Positions 45,028 to 53,266 are shown, counted from the first letter of the stretch. The stretch: DNA of 64,000 bases from Sorangium sp025924095 (GCF_051521505.1 NZ_CP150356.1:6882001-6946000); one strand, 5' to 3'. Program-made: numbers and translations. Notes: generated by a model not told the origin, from the sequence alone.

Positions 45028-46295
45028 AGGCCACCTCGTTCCGTGGTCTCGACTTCCTGCACCAGCCAGGCGTATTTCCCGGACTTGCCGATCGCGATGT
45101 GCTCTCGGTGCTCGAGGGCGCAGTCGAGCCCGGCGCCCTCCAGGACCCTCTGTCGCAGCTCGCGCGCCGCGGCCGGCTCGACGGGCGCGCCGTCGAAGGT
45201 CGTGTACAAGAGCCGCGCCTGCTCCGGCCCCCTCGGGTGGAGCTGGTAGACGAAGACGGACGGCGCGGCGGCGGCGATCCAGTCGTCGAGGTGCGCCTGG
45301 GAGAGGAGGCCGCCGCGCTCGAGCCGCAGCAGCTCTCGCTCGCGCCCGCAGAACCGGCGGATGCGGAGCGGGTCAGGGGAGCCGTCGACCGTCTCGGCGC
45401 AATCGCCCGAGCGATAGCGGATCAGCGGCATCCACGGGTTGCGGACGCTCGACACGATGAGGCTGTAAATCGTGCTGCCTTCCTCGACCGGGATCAGCTC
45501 CAGGTGCATCCTGTCGAGGTAGGGCCAGTAGCGCCCGTGACGATCGCTGTAATACAGGTATCCCAGCTCGGTGCTGCCGAAGAGGTCGATGATCGGGCAG
45601 TCGATGTGTCGCTGGAGGAACCGCCGCACGTTCGTCGGTGTGTACTCGTAAGCGTGGATGAGGCTGGCCGGCCGCGGAAAGCGCTGCCAGGCGCCCCACG
45701 ACAGGGCCTTTTGCACCAGATGAGCGAGGTGGTAGCTGTCGCAGTCGAGGTGGTACAAGCCTCGCGGATGCGCCACCTGGACGGCGGTCATCTCATCGAG
45801 CATGCGCTCCACGTCGCTGCGATCCCAGAGCGCCGGGTCGAGCCGCAGGTTGAGGTAGAGCGTGCGCTCGTCGAGCCGGCGCTCTTCAAGGCTCGGCAGC
45901 GCGGGCGCCTCGGCGCCGCGCCTCCTCGCGTTGACCCGCGCCACGTGCTCGGTCGCCAGGAGCGTGGTGATCGAGACGCGCTGGCAGCCCTGCTGCCAGG
46001 TGACGGCCACGTCGGGGTGCTCGCTCCACAGCCGGTAGTAGGACTTGAGCAGGAAGAAGGGCGGGCGGATGATCTGCATCCGCGCGTGATGGGTCCCGGT
46101 CGAGAGCACGAGCTCCGCCTCGCCGGCCGAAAGCGCTCGGGCCAGCTCCGGGGTCATCCAGTTGTCGGGGAAGCCTCTGGCGATCTCCGGCTTCTCGAGG
46201 ATCGGGAAGGAGCCCTCCTCGATCGACGTGCGGTAGATGGGGATGTCCCTGACCTCTTCGATCATCTCGGCGAGCGTCTGTCGTTGGGCGTCCAT
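45024..46295 (-). CDS. PaaK-like adenylate-forming enzyme
   Basis: 423 residues from the ATG at 46295, which has GGAG 8 bases ahead; an upstream ATG at 46343 is possible. The fold resembles phenylacetate-CoA ligase: a phosphate-loop region STGTHHARM (65-73, usually SSGTTGKP), the A5 motif LFGSTELG with Glu243, YRSGD with Asp298, and the hinge-like GRERELLRL near 318. The altered phosphate loop (THH in place of TTGK) is odd and may mean a changed acyl donor or reaction. Being the first enzyme after the repeat peptide, it could activate an acid for attachment to the peptide's Lys, Ser or Cys residues. Confidence 0.82.
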   Translation of the reverse strand: MDAQRQTLAEMIEEVRDIPIYRTSIEEGSFPILEKPEIARGFPDNWMTPELARALSAGEAELVLSTGTHHARMQIIRPPFFLLKSYYRLWSEHPDVAVTWQQGCQRVSITTLLATEHVARVNARRRGAEAPALPSLEERRLDERTLYLNLRLDPALWDRSDVERMLDEMTAVQVAHPRGLYHLDCDSYHLAHLVQKALSWGAWQRFPRPASLIHAYEYTPTNVRRFLQRHIDCPIIDLFGSTELGYLYYSDRHGRYWPYLDRMHLELIPVEEGSTIYSLIVSSVRNPWMPLIRYRSGDCAETVDGSPDPLRIRRFCGRERELLRLERGGLLSQAHLDDWIAAAAPSVFVYQLHPRGPEQARLLYTTFDGAPVEPAAARELRQRVLEGAGLDCALEHREHIAIGKSGKYAWLVQEVETTERGGL

Positions 46296-46346
46296 CGGTC
46301 GACTCCGGAAGACGGCCGGGCGGGCCATCGAGAAGCGTTGCACTCA

Positions 46347-46414
46347 CGGTCGGGGGGTCGCGAGCGAGGCAGAAGATCACAGAAGCGATGACCTTCCGCC
46401 TCGCCCGCCGACCG
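46347..46414 (-). promoter_or_regulatory. Strong RNA hairpin between precursor peptide and biosynthetic genes
   Basis: In the minus-strand RNA an inner stem pairs GCGAGGCGGAAG (46404-46393) with CTTCTGCCTCGC (46375-46364), 12 pairs with one G-U, around a 17-base loop. An outer stem adds CGGTCGG (46414-46408) with CCGACCG (46353-46347). It starts 11 bases after the peptide stop. There is no U-tract, so partial attenuation or 3'-end protection of the peptide message is more likely than full termination. That would give more peptide than enzyme. Confidence 0.75.
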
Positions 46415-46424
46415 GGTGGCCCTG

Positions 46425-46655
46425 TCAGCTGATGCAGCCGGCCTTCTTCGAGATGCAGCCGGCCTTCTTCGAGATGCAGCCGGCCTTCTTCGAGATGCAG
46501 CCGGCCTTCTTCGAGATGCAGCCGGCCTTCTTCGAGATGCAGCCCTCCTTCCTCGAGATGCAGCCGGCGTCGAGCGTCGACTCATCGGCCGAGTTGGCCG
46601 CGACCCACTGGTTCCAGAGACGGTCCTGGGCGATCTGCCGAATCAGGTGATCCAT
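46425..46655 (-). CDS. Putative multicore RiPP precursor peptide with seven GCIS heptad repeats
   Basis: 76 residues from an ATG at 46655 with GGAGG 5 bases ahead; an upstream in-frame ATG at 46673 has no better signal. The leader-like part (1-30) begins MDHLIRQIAQDRLWNQWVAA and continues NSADESTLDA. The rest is seven consecutive GCIS motifs, mostly as the heptad A-G-C-I-S-K-K, ending directly after the last Ser. Lys-Lys (once Arg-Lys) separates the cores and would suit proteolytic release. Cys, Ser and Lys are all modifiable. It is first in an operon with an adenylate-forming enzyme, a small unknown, an exporter and a monooxygenase. I know of no described family with this core. A structural or metal-binding repeat peptide is the alternative. 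Confidence 0.72.
   Translation of the reverse strand: MDHLIRQIAQDRLWNQWVAANSADESTLDAGCISRKEGCISKKAGCISKKAGCISKKAGCISKKAGCISKKAGCIS
46431..46577 (-). repeat. 21-bp coding tandem repeat (7 units)
   Basis: Units start at 46431, 46452, 46473, 46494 and 46515 as five identical 21-bp copies, followed by a diverged unit at 46536 and the oldest at 46557. Exact identity of five copies means very recent duplication or active homogenisation. Confidence 0.95.
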
Positions 46656-47345
46656 TCGAACCTCCGAGCTCATGATGGTGGATGATGCGTGAACGGCGCA
46701 CACGTCCACAACCCGCGCGCCGCTGCGGTCGTGTGCTCGACGGCCTGGCAGACACGCAGTGTGTGCAGCCCAACCGTCCCGCTGACTATATGGGTCCACC
46801 AAGGAGGGTCAAGGAGCGCAGCTCGGGGGTGGATCGCGCCGCTCGGCCATCTGCAACAGGGTTGCTCCAGGCGCAGCGTAACTATCTCGGCGCGCGCCCC
46901 CGCGAGCACACCCTCCGATCGATACGATAGGATCTCGGCGCCAACACCTGCGAGCACAACGTGATGACGGCGTAGCAAATTGTCCCGCATCGACCGGGCA
47001 ACGTGTTCCACCTCAACGAATACCGCCGGCGCGGGATCGGCCCTGGATCGCGGGGCTTGACACGTGGGCCCGATTCGATGGCGCAGCGCGGCACCCGCAC
47101 GTGGCCGCGGTGGAGGGGCGAGCCCTGGGGCCGATAGTCGAGCCCGCTGCTCGCCTCGAGCCGCCGCCGGAGCCTTCCAGCTCGCCGGCGCCCGCTGGCT
47201 CTGCTGAGATCGCCCACGCGCGGTGCGGGCGTGCCGAAACGCCCCGGACGTCTTCGGGAAAACGGCGTCGGCGCGAGCTGCGGCGCTGGGTTCTTCGGTC
47301 CGGTTGTGGTTCGCCGACCGCATTGTATTGTTGTAGAGTGGCGCG
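46656..47345. other. Divergent intergenic region upstream of the peptide operon
   Basis: Holds the promoter at 46785-46812 and about 120 bases of leader RNA. A GC-rich remainder runs towards the histidine kinase start at 47346. A symmetric GCAGTGTGTGCAGC-like element near 46757-46770 lies just downstream of the predicted transcription start and could be an operator. No gene supported. Confidence 0.5.
46785..46812 (-). promoter_or_regulatory. Sigma-70-like promoter of the peptide operon
   Basis: On the minus strand, -35 TTGACC (46812-46807) and -10 TATAGT (46790-46785) are separated by 16 bases. Both differ from consensus at one position. Transcription would start near 46778, about 120 bases before the peptide ATG. 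Confidence 0.65.
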
Positions 47346-48449
47346 ATGCTGCACGAATTCCTTACCGCGAACACCCAGACGATCATCGCCCGCGCCCGGT
47401 CGAAGGTCGCCGTGCGGACGACCCCGGTGCCGACCGACGACGAGCTGAAGAACGGTGTTCCGCTCTTCCTGGACCAGATCGTTGACCGGCTGCGCCTCGC
47501 CACGCTCGACACCGGAGTGATCGGGGAGAGCGCCGCCGTGCACGGCGGCGAGCTGCTCGCGATGGGCTTCACCGTGAGCCAGGTCATCCACGGCTACGGA
47601 GACGTCTGCCAGGTCGTCACGCAGCTGGCCGACGAGACGGATGCGCTGATCACCGCCGACGAGTTCAACACATTCAACGCCTGCATCGACGACGCGATCG
47701 CCGGCGCGGTCACCGAGTACGAGCGCCAGCGCGACGCGTCGGTCGCCTACGAGGGGACGGAGCGCCTCGGCGTCCTCGCGCACGAATTGCGCAACCGGCT
47801 CGCCGTCGCGATGCTCGCCTTCACCATGCTCCAGGCGGGGACGGTCGGCATCGGCGGGAGCACCGGCGCCATGCTCGGCCGCAGCCTGCGGGCGCTCCGC
47901 GACCTCATCAACAACTCGCTTGCCGGCGTGCGCCTCGAGTCCGGGCTCGCGCAGCACCGCCGCGTGTCGGTGTCCGAGATCGTCGGACAGGCGGTGGTCG
48001 AGGCGGCCCTGGGAGCGGGCGTCGGCGGCTTCTCGCTGACCGCCCCCCCCGTCACGGAGGGCATCGACGTGCGTGCCGATCCGCAGATCCTCCTGGCCGC
48101 GCTCGGCAATCTGCTCCAGAACGCGTTCAAGTTCAGCCGCCCCGGCGGCCACATATCGCTTCGAACGAGCGCGACCGCCGAGCGCGTCCTGATCGAGGTC
48201 CAGGACGAGTGCGGCGGCTTGCCACCTGGCAGGAGCGAGGAGCTGTTTCGCCCCTTCGCTCAGCGGAGCGCCAATCGAACCGGTCTCGGGCTCGGGCTCT
48301 CCATCTGCCGCAAGGGGGTCGAGGCCATGGGCGGAAAGCTCGGCGTGCGTGACCTGCCGGACAAGGGATGCGTCTTCTCCATCGATCTGCCGAGGCTGCC
48401 GCCGGCGACGACCTCCACACCCGGATCGTCGGCTCGTGAAGCTCGATGA
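47346..48449 (+). CDS. Soluble sensor histidine kinase
   Basis: 367 residues. The N-terminal 135 residues are helical (LTANTQTIIARARSKVA, GFTVSQVIHGYGDVCQ) and resemble RsbRD-like sensory domains. The phosphoacceptor is His146 in LAHELRNRL. The ATPase part has an N box NLLQNAFKFSRPGG, a G1-like box (DECGGLPPG) and a G2-like box GLGLGLSICR. There is no membrane segment, so it should sense an internal cue or a partner. No response regulator is encoded next to it. It is divergent from the peptide operon and could control it. Confidence 0.93.
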   Translation: MLHEFLTANTQTIIARARSKVAVRTTPVPTDDELKNGVPLFLDQIVDRLRLATLDTGVIGESAAVHGGELLAMGFTVSQVIHGYGDVCQVVTQLADETDALITADEFNTFNACIDDAIAGAVTEYERQRDASVAYEGTERLGVLAHELRNRLAVAMLAFTMLQAGTVGIGGSTGAMLGRSLRALRDLINNSLAGVRLESGLAQHRRVSVSEIVGQAVVEAALGAGVGGFSLTAPPVTEGIDVRADPQILLAALGNLLQNAFKFSRPGGHISLRTSATAERVLIEVQDECGGLPPGRSEELFRPFAQRSANRTGLGLGLSICRKGVEAMGGKLGVRDLPDKGCVFSIDLPRLPPATTSTPGSSAREAR

Positions 48450-48569
48450 GCACGTCCCCAGCGCCTCGCTCTCGCTCGCGCTGAGGGAGCGCCTTCGCCC
48501 CACAGCCTGCGGGGCGGCCTGGCCGTCAGACGGTGGGTCCAAGGCGCGGCGTGATTCGATGTACCTGGC

Positions 48570-49736
48570 TCACGTCATCGCGCGCACCACCTCGCGAACA
48601 CCTCCCTTGCGCGAGAGGCGCGCGATGTGCGAGAACACCTTGTACAGCGTCTTTCCCCACGTGTCGGTCTTGTAATTGACGCCATATCGCTCACAGAGGG
48701 TCCGCACCTCGGGGGCGATCTCGCGCAGACGCGGCGGGGGCAGCGTCGGGAAAAGATGATGCTCGATCTGTCGGTCGAGGCCGCCGCATAGAATCGACAC
48801 CGGCAGGCTCACTTCGAAGTCGTTTGTCGCTTCGACCTGCATGGCGTACCACTCGCCGCGCCCGTGCGCGCGTGTTCCTGCCGGCCAGCTCTTCACGTCG
48901 TCCCCGACATGGCCGCAGAAGATCGTGGCCGCCGAGTAGACGTCGCGCATCGTCTCGGCGAGCCAGTTGCCGAATAGCACTTTTCCGAAGAACGGTCCTG
49001 CGAGCGCGGGAAAGAAGAAATAGTTCTTGACGTAATACGGAACGTACTTGCGAAGCGCCCGCCTCCATGCATCACGCACGCTCTCCTTCGATCGGTCGGG
49101 CAGAAAGTCGAGCTTCTCGGGCCGGCCGTTGTCGAAAAATACATCATTCAATCCGGCGACGTGCGAGCCGATAACAAAAAGAAAATTTGGAAAAACCCAC
49201 GCCACCGTGAATGGGACGGCCCAGCAGTTCCATGGAGAATACGGCGTCTGTTCGGTGAGACGCACCGGGCCGAAGTGGATGTCCGGATCCCTGGCAGCGA
49301 CGTTGGTATTGCCGTGATGGCGCACGTTGTGGCCGCGTCGCCACGACTCTTCGTCGACGGGCGTGTCCCACCGAAACGTCTTGGACGCGAACCTTTCGGC
49401 GCCGGGAAGCGTATCCCACGCTCCGTGGAGCGCGCTGTGACCGATCTCGGTTGCCTGAAGCTGCTTGTTGACCCAAAGCGCTCCGACGCCGAGGAAGAAC
49501 GTGACCGGCTCCAGACTGAACTGGATGAGCACGCGCCCGGCGAGCTCCATCCTGCGCGCAAGACGATCGATCCGTCGAATGTAGGCGACGTCGTCACCGC
49601 CCAGCCGCGCGAAGGCGCGCTGCTTGAGCGCGTCGAGCTCCTCGCCGAAGAGGCGATAGCGTTCGGCATCAGGGAGCGATTTCGGGTCGATCGGTGGGCA
49701 CACGGATACGTCCTCACTGAATGAATCGATGCGCAT
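48570..49736 (-). CDS. Membrane fatty acid desaturase family enzyme
   Basis: 388 residues from the ATG at 49736, preceded by GGAGGAG with a 3-4 base gap. All three histidine boxes of diiron desaturases are present: GHSALHG near 97-103 (HxxxH), HNVRHHGN near 133-139 (HxxHH) and QIEHHLFP near 319-326 (QxxHH). Hydrophobic stretches lie between them. The Q in the third box is typical of front-end-type desaturases, but no cytochrome b5 domain is fused. The likely role is introducing double bonds into acyl chains of membrane lipids. It has its own promoter at 49826-49854. Confidence 0.93.
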   Translation of the reverse strand: MRIDSFSEDVSVCPPIDPKSLPDAERYRLFGEELDALKQRAFARLGGDDVAYIRRIDRLARRMELAGRVLIQFSLEPVTFFLGVGALWVNKQLQATEIGHSALHGAWDTLPGAERFASKTFRWDTPVDEESWRRGHNVRHHGNTNVAARDPDIHFGPVRLTEQTPYSPWNCWAVPFTVAWVFPNFLFVIGSHVAGLNDVFFDNGRPEKLDFLPDRSKESVRDAWRRALRKYVPYYVKNYFFFPALAGPFFGKVLFGNWLAETMRDVYSAATIFCGHVGDDVKSWPAGTRAHGRGEWYAMQVEATNDFEVSLPVSILCGGLDRQIEHHLFPTLPPPRLREIAPEVRTLCERYGVNYKTDTWGKTLYKVFSHIARLSRKGGVREVVRAMT

Positions 49737-50455
49737 GATCTCCTCCTCCCTGGGCACGAGGCGCGGGGCTGTGACACGCAATAGCTGCACCCGCCTCTCC
49801 TCGTGTGAAACTACTGCGTATTGTGCGTATACCGTTGACATCGTGGAGCGTCAAGACGCCCTGTGTCACCGACGGGTCACATGGCGGCTCCAGGGCAGGC
49901 GGGCGTAGCAACTGGATCGGCGCGCTTCAGAGCCGGGCGCGCTCGATCACAGGGCGCGCCGGTTGAACGTGCTTCCGTCGGTGCGGTCGTGACACGGCGT
50001 TACCAGCGTGGCAAATCGATGCGCTGGGACATTCTGTCAACTTCCGGCGAGGTGGCGTGGTCGCCGCGTTTCCTCGTGGACGCGGCGGAGCCAGGCACCG
50101 GCGAGCCCCGTTCTGCCCTGCGCAATGGGACAATGTGTCTCGGTGGCCGTGAAGCGCGCGCCTCGCCCGATCCGCGTTGCTCTCGGGGCGTGATGGCGAT
50201 TCGGCTGAATTCACCCATCGAGAGCGGGCGCCGCCGCTTCCGGCGTGGGTTGGGCCGCATCTTGCTATACTATGATGAGGATCGATCGTCCGCGCTGCAG
50301 CAGCGCGGGTGGGCCGAGTTCGGTGCACGATCGGTAACGGGTGGGCTCAGGAGCGGCGCCAAGAGGCGCGGGTCGAACCGTGAACGTTCAAAACGGTCAC
50401 TGTGGATCCCGTCGCTGAGCTCGCGTTGGTAGCGTTTCGAACAGAAAAGTGAGAT
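49737..50455. other. Intergenic region between desaturase and small lipoprotein
   Basis: Contains the desaturase promoter at the left. An open frame at 49863-50432 on the plus strand shows no domain-like sequence, and I treat it as non-coding. An isolated TATACT lies at 50265-50270, about 190 bases before the next gene, without a matching -35. Confidence 0.5.
49826..49854 (-). promoter_or_regulatory. Sigma-70-like promoter of the desaturase gene
   Basis: Minus strand -35 TTGACG (49854-49849), 17-base spacer, -10 TATACG (49831-49826). The leader RNA would be about 80 bases. Two TGCGTAT-like direct repeats overlap and flank the -10 and could bind a regulator. Confidence 0.65.
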
Positions 50456-50737
50456 ATGATGAATAAACTCATCAACATGACATGCATCACCGGCGTCCTG
50501 ATCGCGTCGGCGATTGGCTGCGCCGCGACCTCGGCCGAGGAGCAGCGGCGCGCGGTGACCCATCAGCACAATGCGGATGAGGCGGCGCATCAGGGGCAGT
50601 ACGGTGTGGCGAGCGACGAGCAGCGGAGGGCCGAAGAGGCGCACGCCAGGGCCGTGAAGAAGGCGATGGATGAGGGCAAGCCGATCCCTCGCCAGACGAG
50701 GCCGGGGGATCCGCCGCCTCCTCCTCCCACGGACTGA
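50456..50737 (+). CDS. Small putative lipoprotein, helical
   Basis: 93 residues from tandem ATGs at 50456/50459. A signal sequence ends in IASAIGC (lipobox Cys22), followed by a charged helix rich in Ala, Glu, His and Gln (EEQRRAVTHQHNADEAAHQG) and a Pro-rich end (PPPPPPTD). Probably anchored in the outer membrane facing the periplasm. No family recognised. Confidence 0.6.
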   Translation: MMNKLINMTCITGVLIASAIGCAATSAEEQRRAVTHQHNADEAAHQGQYGVASDEQRRAEEAHARAVKKAMDEGKPIPRQTRPGDPPPPPPTD

Positions 50738-50766
50738 CGCGCGATCTGCGCGGGTGAGGCGCCCCT

Positions 50767-51105
50767 GTGAAACGACCCTCTATTGAACCACGTGAGGCAA
50801 TCTTGAAGACATTGATAGCATCTGGAGTCCTCGCTTCTGCGGTCTTTCTCCTCGCGCCTGGATGCGCGAGGGACAGCGAGGCCGGGCGCACCGTCGACTG
50901 CGCCAACATCTGTTCAAAATACTCCGAATGTATCGAGGAGGTCGACGTGTCTTCGTGCACCAGCGAGTGTGAGGACAAGGCGGACGCGGACTCGAGCTAT
51001 CAAGAGAGCGCCGCCGCCTGTACGGAGTGCACGGACGACAGGACATGCAAGGAGGCCGAGTCTTGCTGGGCGAGCTGTCCGGACATGCCCGCCGTGAGCA
51101 CGTGA
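50767..51105 (+). CDS. Cys-rich putative lipoprotein
   Basis: 112 residues from a GTG at 50767. A hydrophobic signal ends at LLAPGC (Cys33). The mature part holds eleven further cysteines in spaced pairs (CANICSKYSEC, CTSECEDK, CTECTDDRTCKEAESCWASC), suggesting several disulfides in a small secreted domain. It lies 29 bases after the preceding small lipoprotein gene on the same strand, so the two may be co-transcribed. An internal ATG is absent before the signal. Function unknown. Confidence 0.65.
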   Translation: MKRPSIEPREAILKTLIASGVLASAVFLLAPGCARDSEAGRTVDCANICSKYSECIEEVDVSSCTSECEDKADADSSYQESAAACTECTDDRTCKEAESCWASCPDMPAVST

Positions 51106-51282
51106 CCGGACACCCTGGCCGCCTCGGCGAGGGCGGGATCATCCCGGCTCGCTGCGAGGAATGGCACCAGCGAAGCTCTGGGAGTCGCGACCCGCCCAGC
51201 TTTGAACTTCATCGTCCGACGCGGACCGGGTGTACGTTGCTCGATCGCCTGTGCTGGCTGCTACACGCGAGGTGAATGAATC

Positions 51283-51585
51283 ATGAAGGAATCATCGATC
51301 GAGAAGAAGGTCCTGGCCGCGAACGAGCGACTCCGTGTCGCACAAGAGCGGCTCGACGCGGCGATCCTGACAAACGATGGAAGCTGGCCGCATGCCGAGG
51401 CGATGAAGGAAATATCCGAGAGGCTGAGAGAAGCACGCGTGTGCAATGACCAGGTACAGCAGCACATCGAAGCCAGCGCCGAGGTTGTGCCGTCGGGGCG
51501 CGACTGCCCGGCGTGCGGAACGTCCATCCGCGCTCAGGCAACATTGTGCGGCTACTGCTGGACGAGGCTCAGCCCCTCTTTGTAG
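51283..51585 (+). CDS. Small coiled-coil protein with a C-terminal zinc ribbon
   Basis: 100 residues from the ATG at 51283. Residues 1-65 are a charged helix likely to form a coiled coil (EKKVLAANERLRVAQERLDAA). The end has CPACG and CGYCW, a four-Cys zinc-ribbon pattern with 12 residues between the pairs. Such short proteins usually act through protein or nucleic acid binding; no family name can be given. Confidence 0.65.
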   Translation: MKESSIEKKVLAANERLRVAQERLDAAILTNDGSWPHAEAMKEISERLREARVCNDQVQQHIEASAEVVPSGRDCPACGTSIRAQATLCGYCWTRLSPSL

Positions 51586-51845
51586 CCCAGATCGCGGCGA
51601 TTTCTGTCTTCCTTCGCGCTGTACCACCGAGCTCCGGCCTCATCCCCTGGACCGATGCGGCACGCAGGGCGTGAGGACTTCCGTCCAGCCAGCGTTCTCC
51701 AGATCCGACCAGCCCGGTCCAACCTGGCCAGGCTGCCGGGCGAGCGGCACGGACCCCGCTTTTGCTGTAGATCGATCCATCGACGCGTGCGTCCGTGCGT
51801 GACGCGGCGGCTCCGCTCCGCCGCGCGAACCGGTGGGAGACAGCG

Positions 51846-52982
51846 ATGGCAGAGACCGATCGAGAGGACGAAACGGCAGCGCGCGCGGGGACCAGAGCCG
51901 GCGGGGGCGCTCTCGATGCGCAATGGTGGCAGCGCGCGCGTCGTCCGGTCCGGCGGTGGCGCCCAGCTGCATGCGCCCTGACGGGTGTGCTCGCGGCCGG
52001 CGCGCTCGGGCTGGGGACCGCAGCCTGCTCGCGCGCCGCGCCGGACCGGTCAGGGACGAGCCCTGTCGAGGCCAGGCCGATCGCCACCGCCGCGCCCGTC
52101 GCCAGCGCCACGCCCGCCGCGACGCCGCGGCCTGGGGCCGCCGCGGGGTGGCGGCTCGAGAGCTCCCTCGGCGTGCAGATCGAGGTCCCGGCCGACTGGG
52201 CCGTCAACGACTACGGCTGCAACATGAGCGACAGGCCCACGGTCGTCCGGGCCCAGGGACCCCAGCGCCAGTGCCTGACGCCGGAGACGCCGACGAAGCA
52301 GGTGGCGCAGATCGGCCCCGATTCACCGGAAGCTGTCGAGAAGGGCCCGGAATTCACGCGCCGCGTCGCGTCGCTCGGCGGCGTGAGCGCCGAGCGCACG
52401 GAGGGGCGGGGCGCGGACGGCCGCCATTTCGGATGGCTGCGGATCCCGTCAAGGCAGATCCTGATCTCGGTCCGGAGCCACGATCCCGAGATCACACGCC
52501 GGATCCTCGACAGCGCGCAGCTCGTCAGCATCGATCACAACGGGTGCCCTGACAGGCGCCTTCCCAAGGCACGTCCCGAGGCAACACACCCCGGCGCGCG
52601 TTCGGCGATGGCCCCCGGCCACCCGACATCGATCTCCATCTGCTACTACGGGGCGCCGGGCGATGTGCTGCTGACCTCCGCGCGCCTGTCCGGGCCAGAG
52701 GCCGCCGCCCTGGCCGCCGCCCTGATCTCGGCGGCGCCTGGACCGAACCCCGACGTCGACCCCAGGGAGTGCCTGCACCCGCCGGCACCGCCCCCGGCAG
52801 ATGCGGTGTTGCTCGTGGAGGACGCCGCCGGCAAGGGCACCGTCCATGTAGCGTTCTCCGGCTGCACAGGACGCGGACTGGACAATGGCGCGCTGCGCGC
52901 GCACGTCAACCAGCCGCTGATCCAGCGCCTCATGGCCCCGCTGGGCACCGGCTTCACATTCAACGGCGATCTGAGCCCCTAG
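51846..52982 (+). CDS. Unknown membrane-anchored or secreted protein
   Basis: 378 residues from the ATG at 51846 with GGGAGA 5 bases ahead. A hydrophobic segment near 43-60 (ACALTGVLAAGALGLGTAAC) follows 40 hydrophilic residues; it is either a signal anchor or a lipoprotein signal with an over-long head. Then comes a Pro/Ala linker. Two similar-sized domains follow, the first with WRLESSLGVQIEVPADWAVND and the second with SISICYYGAPGDVLLTSARLSG. No family recognised. Confidence 0.6.
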   Translation: MAETDREDETAARAGTRAGGGALDAQWWQRARRPVRRWRPAACALTGVLAAGALGLGTAACSRAAPDRSGTSPVEARPIATAAPVASATPAATPRPGAAAGWRLESSLGVQIEVPADWAVNDYGCNMSDRPTVVRAQGPQRQCLTPETPTKQVAQIGPDSPEAVEKGPEFTRRVASLGGVSAERTEGRGADGRHFGWLRIPSRQILISVRSHDPEITRRILDSAQLVSIDHNGCPDRRLPKARPEATHPGARSAMAPGHPTSISICYYGAPGDVLLTSARLSGPEAAALAAALISAAPGPNPDVDPRECLHPPAPPPADAVLLVEDAAGKGTVHVAFSGCTGRGLDNGALRAHVNQPLIQRLMAPLGTGFTFNGDLSP

Positions 52983-52995
52983 AATGCCGATCACA

Positions 52996-53202
52996 TTGAA
53001 ATTCCGCTAAAATCGACTCATGGGAAGAGGACCGCAAGGGCGCAAGGGGCGCAAGGGGGGAGAAGAATATAATTCTATCTCTGTTCCCTTGCGCCTCTCG
53101 CGCCCTTGCGGTCTCTCGTCTGACTGGGTGCCGTACCCTTCCAGCGTGCTCCTCGGCGGCTCCGACGGGTGCCACAATCTGTTGAATTTAGCTGAATTTT
53201 AA
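52996..53202. mobile_element. MITE-like element: terminal inverted repeats around a long palindrome
   Basis: Imperfect 24-bp terminal inverted repeats (52996-53019 and 53179-53202) match at 17 positions, with shared TTxAAATTCxGCTAAAxTC. Inside, 53030-53060 (CCGCAAGGGCGCAAGG...) pairs with 53086-53113 (CCCTTGCGCCTCTCGCGCCC...), and an AT-rich AGAAT-ATA-ATTCT closes the loop. The element is 207 bp, lower in GC at its ends than anything nearby, and codes for nothing. No target duplication is obvious. The inner CGCAAGGGCGCAAGG unit resembles intergenic palindromes I recall from many phyla. Confidence 0.55.
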
Positions 53203-53266
53203 CCTGTTCGGCGTTCTAGCGGGCTCGCGCGAGCCGCTCGGGCCAGGCCGAGCCGGCCGGCTACGC

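Noticed and set aside
46416..46685. Plus-strand frames across the heptad repeat reading LRDAAGL or QPAFFEM repeats
   Set aside because: Any tandem repeat of length divisible by three gives repeats in all frames. Only the minus strand has a good ribosome binding site, a promoter and a matching operon.
49863..50432. 189-codon plus-strand frame between the desaturase and the small lipoprotein
   Set aside because: It overlaps the desaturase promoter region, has no ribosome binding site and no family-like sequence.
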